From Gambelia wislizenii (Eukaryota > Chordata > Lepidosauria > Squamata > Crotaphytidae), in the NCBI GenBank assembly GCA_030847615.1, contig JAUMIR010000015.1, positions 2,001,501-2,065,500 of the forward strand: a stretch of 64,000 nt of DNA, in the 5' to 3' direction. A program made the translations under genes and the position numbers. The notes beneath the pieces were generated by a model, which was given only the letters and a program-made list of their open reading frames with translations, had not been told where the DNA came from and did no database searches. Shown here in pieces: positions 32,520 through 44,229 of the stretch (position 1 is its first letter; every line of letters begins with the position of its first letter).

Positions 32520-33121
32520 ACTACATAGACACCCACTCACACACAGAGTCTTTGCAAGTTGTAGCAAGCAATCAAAGAGTCCTTGGAAATTGTAGCAAGC
32601 TGGAACATTTGCTCTCAGCTTTTTCTTCTTAACTGGAGCTAAGCCCTGCAAAAGTGGAGAATGTGGACCCTTGTCTCCCATGGGAGATGAGCCACAGAAA
32701 ATGGAAACTCGGGGCCATCCCCTGATATCAGGCAATCCTCATTTTCTTTCAGCATCTTATAGCCAAGGGGTATCCTTCCATCTCGCTCTTTCCTGAATGA
32801 GTCTGACTTGAAGGTGTCAAGCAAAACTGTTCCAGCTTTTTGTGTTGTTTTACATGCCTTTCCTCTTGTACAGTTATTTTTCTAATTTATTAATTTTTTT
32901 TACAGATTGAGTACTCCACCCTAAATTTCGCCTTCCCCCACAATAAATAAATAAATAAATAAATCTCCAAGGGCGGCTTCTCATTATTATGTTTTTAAGT
33001 GTGGGAACTGTTCTCTGTTTATTGCACAATAGCCAACCAGAAGTTTGGCATATCTACCAAAAAGGCAAACAAGCAAACAGATTAAAAAGTAATAATTTAA
33101 AAGGAAACCAAATAAATCTAA
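32520..33121. other. Intron 1, unrecognised, (AAAT)n at 32942-32965
   Basis: No coding signal. Confidence 0.4.
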
Positions 33122-33344
33122 TACAGTTGGCCCTCTGTATCCATGGATTCTGCATCCACAGATATCACCATCCAACGGCTTGAAAATCCCCCCGCTAAAA
33201 AATATCCAAAAAGCAAACCTTGATTTTGCTATTTTATATAAAGGACACCATTTTGCTACACCACTGTATATAATGAGACTCAAGCATCCATGGATTTTTG
33301 GTGGTCTTAGAACCAGATTCCATGGATATGGAGAACCCACTGTA
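33122..33344 (+). mobile_element. MITE-A relative, older
   Basis: TACAGTTGGCCCTCTGTATC to GGAGAACCCACTGTA. Shares the AAAGCAAACCTTGATTTTGC core. Confidence 0.75.
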
Positions 33345-33452
33345 TACAAAACAGATTAAAATGCTATATACGTGAATTATTTAATTAAGCATATAATTAT
33401 TAAGCATATAAATAAATAATGATGTATTATTAAGCATGTAATTATTTGCTAT

Positions 33453-34026
33453 TAGAATCAAAGAATCATAGAATTGCAGAGTTGGAAGAGACCACGAGGG
33501 CCATCCAGTCCAACCCCATTCTGCCATGCAGGAATCACGATCAAAGCATCCCCGATTGTGTGCCTTTGAGTCATTTCCGACTTACGGCGACCCTAATCTG
33601 GAGACCAGGGTTCGAATCCCCATTTAGCCATGAAACCCTACCGAGTCACCCTGGGCAGGTCACATGTTCTCAGCCTCAGAAAATCCTGTGATTGGTTCGC
33701 TTTAGTTGGAAATGAAGGCAAACCACAATGACAAACAAGACAACCGTATCATGGAGTTTTCTTGGTAAAATTTGTTTAGAGGAAGGTTGCCTTTGCCTTC
33801 CTCTGAGGCTGAGAGAGTGTCATTCATGGGTTTCCATGGCTATAGAATAAAAATGGAATTCTATAGAATCCGCTGCTGCCTGGGATTGTGGTGGAGTCTC
33901 CTTCTTTGGAGGTTTTTAAGCAGAGGCTGGATGGCCATCTCTCGGGAATGATTTGATTGTGTATTCCTGCATGGCAGAATGGGGTTGGACTAGATGACCT
34001 TTGGGGGTATCTTGATTCTATGATTG
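33453..34026. mobile_element. CR1 3' ends flanking rearranged SINE pieces
   Basis: 33453-33556 is a minus CR1 3' terminus. 33557-33845 holds plus then minus tRNA-SINE parts (CAGGGTTCGAATCCCC; CCTTCCTCTGAGGCTGAGAG). 33866-34026 is a plus CR1 end (GGATGGCCATCTCTCGGG). Confidence 0.75.
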
Positions 34027-34872
34027 TTTCATTCTTCTTTTTTTACCTCAGAAGTATGGTTCAATTCGTCTCACTCATTTTTATTTTTCCCCCCTCAGAA
34101 GTGTTGTTCCATCCTTTTCTTTTCTGTTTCCCCCGAGATTTACAAAAGCTGTTCCAGTTTGCCCTCCTCGAGGCCATTCTCCTCCACTCTCTCCATTTCT
34201 GGACGCACAACATTTCTGGACGCACTTTTCCTCGCACAATAACTGACGGGGCCGTCCTGTACTTTTACCAAGGTGACTCATCCGACCTCTGGGCCAGTGG
34301 ACTCCCCCCCCCCCTCCCTGTCCTTGCCTGAGAAATAATAATAATATATATATTTTTTTAAAACCCTAGCATGGGACAAAAAAGGAAATCACGAGCCAGC
34401 AGAGGGAGCGGCCACGGTGATGATGGGACAGGGATGAACGGGGGCAGCTTTATGGCCACTTGAATGGCCAAGCGGCAGATCTTTGTGTCAGGCCAAGGAT
34501 GATTTCAGCTTGTCAAGGGGGTAAAGGCGAGGAATGGAGGCATGGAGGGCGTCCAGGATTGTCGCCTGCCTCACTTGGGCAAAACAAAACACGCAGGCCT
34601 CCTCGTCAAACCTACGCAAAGCCCCGATCACAAGTGCCAAAGGAGGTGGAGGTGACTCACACAGGCCGGCAGCTGTGGAATTTCCTTCCCCGGGGGGTAG
34701 GTGGGTTGCCAGGGAGAAAACATTAAAAATACTCCACAAAGAGTTTGGGAAGCAGGTTTCTATTTCAATATGGGGGAAGTGAGTCCTGTGGGCTGAATGT
34801 GGCCCCTGAAGTCCACCTGGCGGCCCCCTGAAGTCCAGCAGATTATTATTCGTTTTGGGGCCAACTTTCAGA
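34027..34872. other. Intron 1, unrecognised
   Basis: No family match was seen. GC-rich near 34500-34700. A 159-codon minus frame has no conserved features. Confidence 0.4.
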
Positions 34873-36015
34873 TGATACACGTCTCCCACTGTATCTGCGG
34901 GGGATATGTTGCCAGACTTGCCACAAATACTTGAAACTGCGGGTAACAGCGAAGTCCATAGAATCACACTGGAGGACTAGGAAAATGCCTAGAGAGGTGG
35001 CCTCTCGAGGCATCTCCAGCATGACTCTATGCTAAATTGTGGTGGGAGTTACCATAGAGTCACGCTGGATAACCTAGAAAATGCCTAGAGAGGCATATCT
35101 CTAGGCATCTCCAGTGTGACTCTATGGTAATTTCTGGTGGGAATTACCATAGAGTCACGTTGGATGACCTAGAAAATGCCTAGAGAGGCATATCTCTAGG
35201 CATCTCCAGTGTGACTCTATGGCAATTTCTGGTGGGAATTACCATAGAGTCATGCTGGATGACCTAGAAAATGCCTAGAGAGGCATATCTCTAGGCATAT
35301 CCAGTGTAACTCTATGGTAATTTCTGGTGGGAGTTACCATAGAGTCACTCTGGATGACCTAGAAAATGCCTAGAGAGGCATATCTCTAGGCCTCTCCAGT
35401 GTGACTCTATGGCAATTTCTCTTGGGAATTACCATAGAGTCATGCTGGATGACCTAGAAAATGCCTAGAGAGGCATATCTCTAGGCATCTCCAGCGTGAC
35501 TCTATGGTAAATTCTGGTGGAAGTTACCATAGAGTCACCCTGGAAGACCTAGAAAATGCCTAGAGAGGCATATCTCTAGGCCTCTCCAGTGTGACTCTAT
35601 GGTAATTTCTGGTGAGAGTTACCAAAGAGTTACACCAGATGACCGAAAGTGTGTAGGGGCATATCTCTAGGCATTTCCAGCGTGACTCTATGGCAATTTC
35701 TGGTGGGAATTACCATAGAGTCATGCTGGATGACCTAGAAAATGCCTAGAGAGGCATATCGCTAGGCATCTCCAGTGTGACTCTATGGTAATTTCTGGTG
35801 GGAGTTACCACTGAGTCACGCTGGATGACCTAGAAAATGCCTAGAGAGACCACCTCTCTATGCATCTCCAGTGCAACTCTATGATAACTTCCAGCAGACA
35901 CTATGAAAGAGTTGTGCTGGAGGACCTAAGAAACGCCTAGAGAGACCATATTTTTCAGACGATGGATAACTGAAACTGTGGGTACCTTTCCCGTGCATAC
36001 GGAGGGCAACTTGTA
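34873..36015. mobile_element. MITE-C hugely expanded by a 95-bp palindromic array
   Basis: The outer parts are MITE-C-like (CCACTGTATCTGCGGGGG; TACGGAGGGCAACTTGTA). The inside has about 10 units of 95 bp. GCCTAGAGAGGC starts at 35083, 35178, 35273, 35368, 35463, 35558, then 35744 and 35839, with a degenerate unit between. Each unit is a palindrome from ACCATAGAGTCA to TGACTCTATGGT. Confidence 0.9.
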
Positions 36016-36837
36016 TTTCGCTCATGACCTGCCCACAATATCTGAAAACCACTCGCAGATGTGATGGTTTAATTCTAACCCAGAAGTCCTTTTCTTAAAC
36101 CACCATTTTTGGGGACCCAATAACTAGCCAAAAATGGCAACTGGAGGTGTTGCATGGGGTTGGGGTAGGGATCTGCGCAAAAACCATCCCAAGCTTCCAT
36201 GCAGTTGCCAGTCCTTGATGTGATATACCAAAGCTAAGAAAAGTTGCTTTTTTGGACTCTCAGCTCTGAGAAGGATTTACAGAATTGGAATTTTTTTAAA
36301 AATGGGAGTATTTCCACATTGGGCTTAGAACAGTGGTTCTCAACCTTTGGTCCTCCAAAGGTTTTGGACTTAGCTCCCAGAATTCCAGATCCTAAAGGGG
36401 ATTCTGGGAGTAGAGAGGCGGAAAAAGCCACCTCCTTATCCTCTGCCAACGTCCAGGCTGGACGCGGAGACACGGCCCTGCTGTTAGGCAGTGTGAGGAA
36501 ACTGCCTCGGGTGGAAAATGGCAGAGGGCGGAAACCACGGTTCCTTTCTCTCAGCCATTCCTCTTTAGCCACTTTGTGTGTGAGTTTTGAAAAAGAAGAA
36601 TAAATACAACCACATGCTGAAACCATCCATAAAGGAGCAGAGGTAGGAGGATGCTCTAGGATCCAGAGCTGAATGGAACCTCCATATTCAGTGGCAGTAT
36701 ATCTTTGTGAATATATGTAAGGGAGATTGAGGAAAGATCCTAAGCCAAATGGTCTAAGATCAGAAATGTTACTCCTGGCCACAGTTGTTTCACAGGATAT
36801 AAGACTGTAAAATTTATCCTTTTTCCTCTCCAAGGCA
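36016..36837. other. Intron 1: repeat-D piece, hAT-like end, rest unrecognised
   Basis: 36331-36352 reads CAGTGGTTCTCAACCTTTGG, a hAT-type terminus with no partner found. 36240-36420 has repeat-D motifs. Confidence 0.45.
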
Positions 36838-37048
36838 GGAGCCAGCATGGCACAAAGGTTTAAGGACTCTGGAGACATGGGTTCAAAACCCTGGTTGGCC
36901 ACAGAAACCCACTGGGTGACCAGGGGTGAGTCACACTCTCTCAGCCTCAGAGGAAGGCAAAGGCTCTGAACAAATTCTGCCAAGAAAACCCTGTGATAGA
37001 TTTGCCTTCGGCTCGACATGTCAGAAGTGACTTAAAGGCACACCAACA
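36838..37048 (+). mobile_element. tRNA-derived SINE
   Basis: GGAGCCAGCATGGCACAAAG head, TGGGTTCAAAACCCTGG B-box region, and the CAGCCTCAGAGGAAGGCAAA body. Confidence 0.82.
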
Positions 37049-37484
37049 AAGGGTACCACACCTCTCGGGATTTGTAAAGCTCCCTGGGCATTAGGAGGCA
37101 CCTGGTTCTGCCTAATCTTGGAAGCTAAGTAAGGTCAGCCGTGGTTAGTCCTAGGATGGGAGACCACTAATGAATCTCAGGTGCTGCAGGCTCTATTACA
37201 GAGGAAGGGACTGGCAAAACCACTTTTGGGGATTCCTTGCCTAAGAAAACCCTATGAAAAATTCGCCATAACTCACAAGGCGACCCAAAGGCAGAGACAC
37301 ACACAAAATCTAACCTTGGTCCCTTTTTCCCAAATGCTGCAGGCTAGAATTTCCAATGCATGGGGAAAGCTGCCTTTTTGGACTCTAACTCCCTGGCTGG
37401 GGGATTCTGGGTGTGGCAGTCCAAAGAGAAGAACCTTCCCCAAGCCTAGAAGGACTGCCAAGGAATCCCAGGTGCTGTAAGTTC

Positions 37485-37832
37485 TACAATAGGACTTCCA
37501 TATCCACTGTCGGGGATGCTTTGATCAAGATTTCCTGCGTGGCAGAATGGGGTTGGACTGGATGGCCCTCGTGGTCTCTTCCAACTCTGCAATTCTATGA
37601 TTCTATAATTCATTATCCACTGATTCAATTATCCACAGGACACAAAACGGCACACCTACCACAGACTCTTCCTAGAAAATGTGTCCTCTCTAGCCATTTT
37701 CCAAGGCAACTCTATGTTATTTTAAACCAGAAGTCCAATTATTTTCAATGGCATTCACTATTATCCATGTTTTTTGGTATCCACGGGGCCCTCCCAGAAC
37801 CAATCCCTAGTGGATATGGGGGTCCTACTGTA
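37485..37832. mobile_element. MITE-B with CR1 insertion
   Basis: TACAATAGGACTTCC and GGGGGTCCTACTGTA ends. CR1 37510-37613 is inside. Confidence 0.85.
37510..37613 (+). mobile_element. CR1 3' fragment with 9-bp target duplication
   Basis: TCGGGGATGCTTTGATCAAG to TTCTATGATTCTATAATTCA. Flanked by TATCCACTG at 37501-37509 and 37614-37622. Confidence 0.88.
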
Positions 37833-37905
37833 CCGGTATTTTAGAGGAAGGAACTGGCAAAACCACCTCTGAGGATTCCTTGCCCAAGAAAACCCTCTGA
37901 AATTC

Positions 37906-38105
37906 ATTTTTATTTTATTTTATTTTATTTATACCCCGCTCTTCAGCCAGAAGGCTACCAGAGCAGCTTACAAATTGTTTTAAGCAATAGCAATTTTCAC
38001 ATCTACCCTGCATTAAGCAGTTTCCAATGTGTGTTAGCTAATTGCCCCTACAAGCCGGGTACTCATTTTACCGACCTACCAAAGGATGGAAGAATTCATG
38101 GGGTC
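37906..38105 (-). mobile_element. SINE/LINE tail (ATACCCCGCTCTTCAGCC type)
   Basis: TTATACCCCGCTCTTCAGCC, TTAAGCAATAGCAATTTTCA and GCCGGGTACTCATTTTACC recur at 40570-40860, 52806-52998, 54640-54815 and 55126-55530. Confidence 0.7.
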
Positions 38106-39424
38106 GCCAGAAGCTATCCTCCCACTTGTAACTTTTGTCCCAAGCTCTTCCAGAAATTATCCATTTTCCACCTGAGAGAATTTGCTTGCATGCACACACA
38201 GACACAATCTCTTCTTTCCCCAAAAAAATACTCAGCTTGGGTGGCAAGCCGGATTCAAAGTGACCTCTGAGTAACTTTGGAACCGAAGTGTGAAATGCAG
38301 CACCAAAGGGACACCAAATATTGCAAGCATGTGAAGCAAGAACTCAAAAGTGCATGGTGGGGAGGGGAGCAGAAGACTGAGAAAAGACACTTGGTGAGAA
38401 ATAAAAAAACCCAAAATGTGTGCAAATTTGGATCAGGAAAGGCACATCTTTTAGACAAGGACGGGCCCTGGGGCTAAATGGAATAGGCCTATAATGCCAT
38501 TACTGTATTTGGTGGTTTCCTCACTTTTGTGGGTTCCCTCTCCCCATTACAAAAAAGTTGAAACGACCCTCGTAAGTTTTAGTTACTGGCATTAAGAGTT
38601 ACTGCTAAAACATGCCAGCGTTTTGGCCCTGCCCCCTTTGTCTTGGCCCCTCCCACTTTGCCTTTGGCTCCACCCACCACTGGAAAACCGCCCCCAGGAT
38701 TTCTTTGAATACGTCCCTCAGTTGAAAAAGGTCCCCCATATTTAGCCATGTTGCCAACTGACAGCGATACAGTATTTTGTGGTCTCTCCTTCCTCCTCTT
38801 TATGCATTTTCATTTTGCAGAATTCTGCAGAATTTTGCAATTTTGCAAAGTATCACTGCAATTTTGACAAATATGCTGGTGGGGTTTTTGATGGACATTT
38901 CCTATCCTATCCAAATTCTAGAAGTGTGATCTACAATAGAAATTAATTTAAAAATGGGTGCAACCCTGTTATCGAAATGGGGCATTTTAGGTGGTGGCCC
39001 CTCGTTTCTGGAACTATCTACCCAAAAGAAACACATTTCTCTATCAATTTGGATAGGTGGCCAGATTGAGGTTTTGATGCCCAAAGTTTATTTCATTCTG
39101 CCTGTTGTTTTTTTTAAAGCACCACTGAGTCTGTAGAATATCCCCCCCCCTTTGTTTTCTGTTTCAAATAATTGGAAATTGTATCAGATTGCTATTTACA
39201 TTCTTGATTACAAAACAGATTAGGAAAGAGAATGTTTTGTATTCTGAAAAGAGACATACACAGCTCTTAAATAAAATAAAGAAAGCAGTCAAGGACGTGT
39301 GAGTTAGGAAGTGCTGCTTTCCCTAATTCTCATACATGCCCAAAATTCATCCACCAAATAAGGAAAACAGTCAAGTTTGTGTACAGTTCATTTAGGAGCA
39401 TTTTCTCACTGAAAGAGAGAGAAA
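38106..39424. other. Intron 1, largely unrecognised
   Basis: 38490-38770 shares CCATGTTGCCAACT-style wording with 9175-9260 but is too diverged to class. The remainder is AT-rich. Confidence 0.4.
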
Positions 39425-39625
39425 TGTGGTGTAGTGGTTAGAGTCCGGGACTGGCACTTGGTCATTCCAGATTCAAATCCCCATTCAGACATTAATCTTT
39501 TTCTGGGGGACCCTGGGTCACTCTCACTTTCTCTTCCAGTCTGGTCTACCTAACACGGTTGTTGTGAGGATAAAGTAGAGAAGAGGAGGGCCACAAAGTC
39601 TTAAGCTAACCAAAAACCTTTTTAG
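39425..39625 (+). mobile_element. tRNA-derived SINE, second subfamily
   Basis: TGTGGTGTAGTGGTTAGAGT is an A-box-like head; AGATTCAAATCCCC is the B-box region; then GGTTGTTGTGAGGATAAAGT. Confidence 0.78.
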
Positions 39626-39654
39626 GAAATAATGCTTTGTTGTTAAAAGGAAAT

Positions 39655-39907
39655 ATAGTAAGACCCCTGTATCTGCTGGGGATTGGTTCTGAGGGGGGGC
39701 ATGGATACGGAAAACCGTGAATAATAGAGAACACCATTGAAAACAATAGGACTTCAGGTTAAAATACCATAGAGTTGCCTTGGAGGACCTAGAAAATGGC
39801 TAGAGGACACATTTTCTAGGAAGACTCTATGGTGGTGTGCTGTTTTGTGTCCCATGGATAATTGAATCAGTGGATAATGAATCAGTGGATACGGGAGTTC
39901 TACTGTA
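39655..39907. mobile_element. MITE-B
   Basis: TATAGTAAGACCCCTGTATC and GGGAGTTCTACTGTA ends; inner ACCATAGAGTTGCC palindrome. Confidence 0.8.
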
Positions 39908-39989
39908 ATGCTTTCTGTTTTTAGGAAATAATACTGTCTTTGCAACAAACATAATAAAACTAAGGCGCATTGGGTTCCAAAGACATATC

Positions 39990-41015
39990 CTCCAACGTTC
40001 CATAGATGAAAACTTGGACACACAGGTCCGAGCAACACCAGAGTGTGGTCAAGATGGCAAGAATTATTATTTCTTCATTTTGCTTTTGTTGCTCTTTGTT
40101 TGTGTATTAGTTATGGTAACCTATGCTGTTTTTTATAGCCTTTGTATTTCACTAATAAATTATTTGCAAAAAAAAAAAAAAAGAGGGCAAAAATTATTAA
40201 TGAAGAAGAGCGGTCAAAAGGGAACAAGAGGACAAAAAAAATGGTATTGACAGGAAAAGCACATACAAAACAATTTGAAGCAGAGGCACCCTGCTCCCTT
40301 CTGCCCTCTCCTTGAGTTAACTGACTGCAAACTGCTTTGAACTCAGGGCACATCCAGACTGATTGAAAAGTCCCAGACTTTGCTTCTGTCCTTCCCAATT
40401 TTATACCGGCTTAAAATAAACCAACCTGGGGAGCAGGTACAAAAAGTCTCTAAGCCTACCGGAAACTGAGATAAAATATTCTGGGGTAATCAAAACATGT
40501 ACGGCTCTCCAAAATAAAATCGGAAAGAAAAGGAACAAATTCTGGGACTTTCTGGTCTTTTAAGTACCCGGCTTGTGGGGGCAATTAGCTAACACACATT
40601 GGAAGCTGCTTAAGCAGTGTAGATGTGTAAATTGCTATTGCTTAAAACAATTTGCAAGCTGTGAAGTCGAAGGCTTTCACGGCCGGCATCCATAGATTTT
40701 CCTTGGGTTTTTTTTCCGGGCTGTGAGGCCATGTTCTGGAAAAGTTTCTTTCTAACTATTCCAAAACACGGCCTCACAGCCTGGAAAAAACCCAAGGAAA
40801 ATCTATAATTTGTAAGCCACTCTGATAGCCTTGTGGCTGAAGAGCAGGGTACAAATAACTATGGGGGGGAAATAATGTCTGGATGCACCCTTAGTTTGCA
40901 GCAACTGAAGTAAGGCCAGAATGAAGGGGAAAATGTAGGAAGAAGAGAGAGAAAATCGGACATTTTCAAAGCAGCTGAGATGATGGGATGACAGAGGAGT
41001 AACCAGGGCTGTCCC
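39990..41015 (+). repeat. Repeat E, interrupted by a SINE tail and element J
   Basis: E parts: GATGAAAACTTGGACACACA, GAGTGTGGTCAAGATGGCAA, TTAGTTTGCAGCAACTGAAG and GGACATTTTCAAAGCAG. 40570-40660 and 40807-40860 are one SINE tail split by J. Confidence 0.6.
40661..40806 (+). mobile_element. Hairpin element J, copy 3, longest
   Basis: GTGAAGTCGAAGGCTTTCAC, then hairpin arms ATAGATTTTCCTTGGG and CCCAAGGAAAATCTAT, with GGGCTGTGAGGCC opposite GGCCTCACAGCC. Flanks AATTTGCAAGCT (40649-40660) and AATTTGTAAGCC (40807-40818) are a 12-bp duplication with two changes. Confidence 0.78.
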
Positions 41016-41099
41016 TGAAAAACCGGGACAGAGGGAGGTCGTTCAATAATGTTGAGATGCTCAGATGTGGCCCCAAAATCACCCCTGAAAATCGGAGGC

Positions 41100-42605
41100 A
41101 GCTGCTCTCTTGAGCAATTCTTTCATATATGGGGGGGAGGGAGGGTTTGTGGTCATCTACTTCGCTTGGGCCATGTTTGCTGAGAAAATGGACATATATA
41201 TGGGGGGTTGCGGTCATCTACTTCTCTTGGGCCATGTTCGCTGAGAAAATGGACACATATATGGGAGGGTTTTGGTCATCCACTTCTCCTGGGCCAAGTT
41301 CGCTGAGAAAATGAACATATATATGGGGGATTGTGGTCATCTATTTCTCTTGGGCCATTTTCGCTGAGAAAATGGACATATATGGGGGGTTGCGGTCATC
41401 TACTTCTCTTGGGCCATGGTCACTGAGAAAATGGACATATATATGGGGGGGTTGAGGTCATCTACTTCTCTTGGGCCATGGTCACTGAGAAAATGGACAT
41501 ATATATGGGGGGGTTGAGGTCATCTACTTCTCTTGGGCCATGGTCACTGAGAAAATGGACATATATAGGGGGGGGGTTGTGGTCATCTACTTCTCTTGGG
41601 CCATGGTCACTGAGAAAATGGACATATATATGGGGGGGGGTTGAGGTCATCTACTTCTCTTGGGCCATGGTCACTGAGAAAATGGACATATATATGGGGG
41701 GGTTGTGGTCATCTACTTCTCTTGGGCCATGGTCACTGAGAAAATGGACATATATATGGGGGGGTTGAGGTCATCTACTTCTCTTGGGCCATGGTCACTG
41801 AGAAAATGGACATATATAGGGGGGGTTGTGGTCATCTACTTCTCTTGGGCCATGGTCACTGAGAAAATGGACATATATATGGGGGGGTTGTGGTCATCCA
41901 CTTCTCCTGGGCCAAGTTCGCTGAGAAAATGAACATATATATGGGGGGTTGTGGTCATCTATTTCTCTTGGGCCATTTTCACTGAGAAAATGGACATATA
42001 TGGGGGGTTGCGGTCATCTACTTCTCTTGGGCCATGTTCGCTGAGAAAATGGACACATATATGGGAGGGTTTTGGTCATCCACTTCTCCTGGGCCAAGTT
42101 CGCTGAGAAAATGAACATATATATGGGGGATTGTGGTCATCTACTTCTCTTGGGCCATGTTCGCTGAGAAAATGGACATATATATGGGGGGTTGTGGTCA
42201 TCTACTTCTCTTGGGCCATGGTCACTGAGAAAATGGACATATATGGGGGGGTTGTGGTCATCTACTTCTCTTGGGCCATGGTCACTGAGAAAATGGACAT
42301 ATATAGGGGGGGGTTGTGGTCATCTACTTCTCTTGGGCCATGGTCACTGAGAAAATGGACATATATATGGGGGGGTTGTGGTCATCTACTTCTCTTGGGC
42401 CATGGTCACTGAGAAAATGGACATATATATGGGGGGGTTGTGGTCATCTACTTCTCTTGGGCTATGTTCGCTGAGAAAATGGACATATATGGGGGTTTGC
42501 GGTCATCTACTTCTCTTGGGCCATGTTCGCTGAGAAAATGGACACATATATGAGGGGTTGTGGTCATCTACTTCTCTTGGGCCATGTTTGCTAAGAAAAT
42601 AGACA
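41100..42605. repeat. Minisatellite, about 24 units of 59-67 bp
   Basis: Each unit has a G run (GGGGGGTTGTGGTCATC), TACTTCTCTTGGGCCATG and GAGAAAATGGACATATATAT. Variant units (CCTGGGCCAAGTTCGC; TTGGGCCATTTTC) recur in the same order near 41286-41408 and 41904-42026, pointing to block duplication. Open frames here are by-products of a unit length often near a multiple of three. Confidence 0.95.
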
Positions 42606-43175
42606 CAGTACTGGTGCTAGAAGAGAGTGTCTCTTTATAGCACTCATGCCTGTTCGCCATGGGCTCGCTCGCATTGGTGGCTTTGACAGTGAAGATAAGA
42701 GGTGTGTGGATTGTGTGTGTGTGTGCATGGAGAAGGAGAGTTAAAACCAAGAAGCCGGTGTGATTGCAATAAGTAGCCCCCAGCCCTGCTTGCTCCTGTC
42801 TGTTTTCTTTGCCCTGCGGGGAAGGTTGTTACCTGCTGGGTCGAGACAGGAGAGGAAATAAAGAAATTCCAACCTGCACCTGGTCTGTCTTTTGAGGTGG
42901 AAAAGGATGTCTTTTCTGAACCTGTCGAAAAACCTCTCTCTCCCTCTCTCTAAACAGAAAGCTCCCCCCTCCAAAAAATCTTTTATTTCTCAATTGACTG
43001 GAAGCTTAAGAAGCCAGGAAGCCCCTTTCTAGTCCTTTAGCAGATTACAAGCATACAAATAAGCTGTGCTGTGCAGTGTTATTTCGCAACATCAACATGC
43101 AAGATGAATTTTCTAGCAAACATTTCTAGCAAACATTTTCATTAAGCTTCTGTTTTATTATCTAGGAGTCTGGAA
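42606..43175. other. Intron 1, unrecognised
   Basis: No repeat match; a short (GT)n at about 42710-42725. Confidence 0.4.
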
Positions 43176-43714
43176 TACAGCTGTCCCTACATATCCACGG
43201 ATTTGGTATCCACGGATTTAAGTACTGTATGCATGGCTTGAAAAGATTCTTTAAAAAATCATAATCCAAAAAGCAAGCCTTGATTTTGCCATCTTCTATA
43301 AGGGACACCATTTTGCTATGCCATTGCACATATATCATGGGACTTGAGTATCCACGGATTTGGTATCCATGGATTTAAGTATTCACAGCTTGAAAATATT
43401 CTTTAAAAAATCATAATCCAAAAAGCAAACCTGGATTTTGCCATCTTATATAAGGGATACTATTTTGCTATACCATTGCATTTAATGGGACTTGAGTATC
43501 CACAGATTTGGTATCCACAGATTTAAGTATTCACAGCTTGAAAAGATTCTTTAAAAAATCATAATCCCAAAAGCAAACCTTGATTTTGCCATTTTCCATA
43601 AGGGACACCATTTTGCTACACCATTGCATATAATGGGACTTGAGTATTCATGGATTTTGATATCCACGGGGGGTCCTGGAACCAAACCCCAGTGAATACG
43701 AAGGGACAACTGTA
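43176..43714 (+). mobile_element. MITE-A with internal tandem duplication (3 units)
   Basis: TACAGCTGTCCCTACATATC to GAAGGGACAACTGTA. The core recurs near 43278, 43430 and 43578 (152 and 148 bp). Confidence 0.87.
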
Positions 43715-44229
43715 CTCACTTAAACACGTTTTATAAAGTTTTCTGGGGGAATTTTAATAAGGAAGCTAGTAGGAAAACATTTCTTCTAAAAGGGCTTATT
43801 TATACCACAGATCCTCAAAAACAACACCCGCCAAGGCCAAGGTTCACATGAAAGGATGGGGTTGTTGGGTTGTGTTTTTTTGAGATGGGGCCTCCATTTT
43901 GGGTTTTCTGCGCAAGACTTTAGTTCTTTAGGCTGTCCTCATTCAGTGCACAGATCAGACTGCATGGCAAACACAAAGAAATCACAGCAAGTAGTAGGCA
44001 AAACCCATCCACTTTCATGCATAAAAATGCTGGGTCTGTCCATACTTTTTAGGAGATCCGTTTGGGAAAGCCAGAAAGATAATTCCCCCCCCCCCAACCA
44101 CACACATTCTTTAGCAGAATAAATTGGGAAGCCAACACATAGATGGGTGTGGGAGTACGAAGCAGGTCTCCAGTCCTCATGGTGGCAAAGAGACAAAGTC
44201 CCAGTAGAAAGGTTTCCAGTTCAGGATCA
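43715..44229. other. Intron 1, unrecognised
   Basis: No motif recognised; CCCCCCCCCC run at about 44085. Confidence 0.4.

Larger units (their letters stand above)
37086..37905 (+). mobile_element. 5S-derived SINE and 94-bp unit, carrying MITE-B, itself carrying CR1
   Basis: 5S-like head (CTAATCTTGGAAGCTAAG, GGATGGGAGACC). A SINE tail and one copy of the 94-bp unit follow (37360-37480). MITE-B (37485-37832) then splits the sequence, and the SINE tail resumes at 37836 (AGAGGAAGGAACTGGCAAAA). Same composite architecture as 20985-21630. Confidence 0.82.

Noticed and set aside
34873..36015. A CRISPR-like array
   Set aside because: Units are contiguous 95-bp palindromes with no unique spacers, in a vertebrate intron; it is an expanded MITE.
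41129..42412. Plus-strand frames with MVTEKMDIYMGG-type repeats
   Set aside because: They follow the minisatellite unit and exist in more than one frame; changes in unit length break them. No start context or partner exon.
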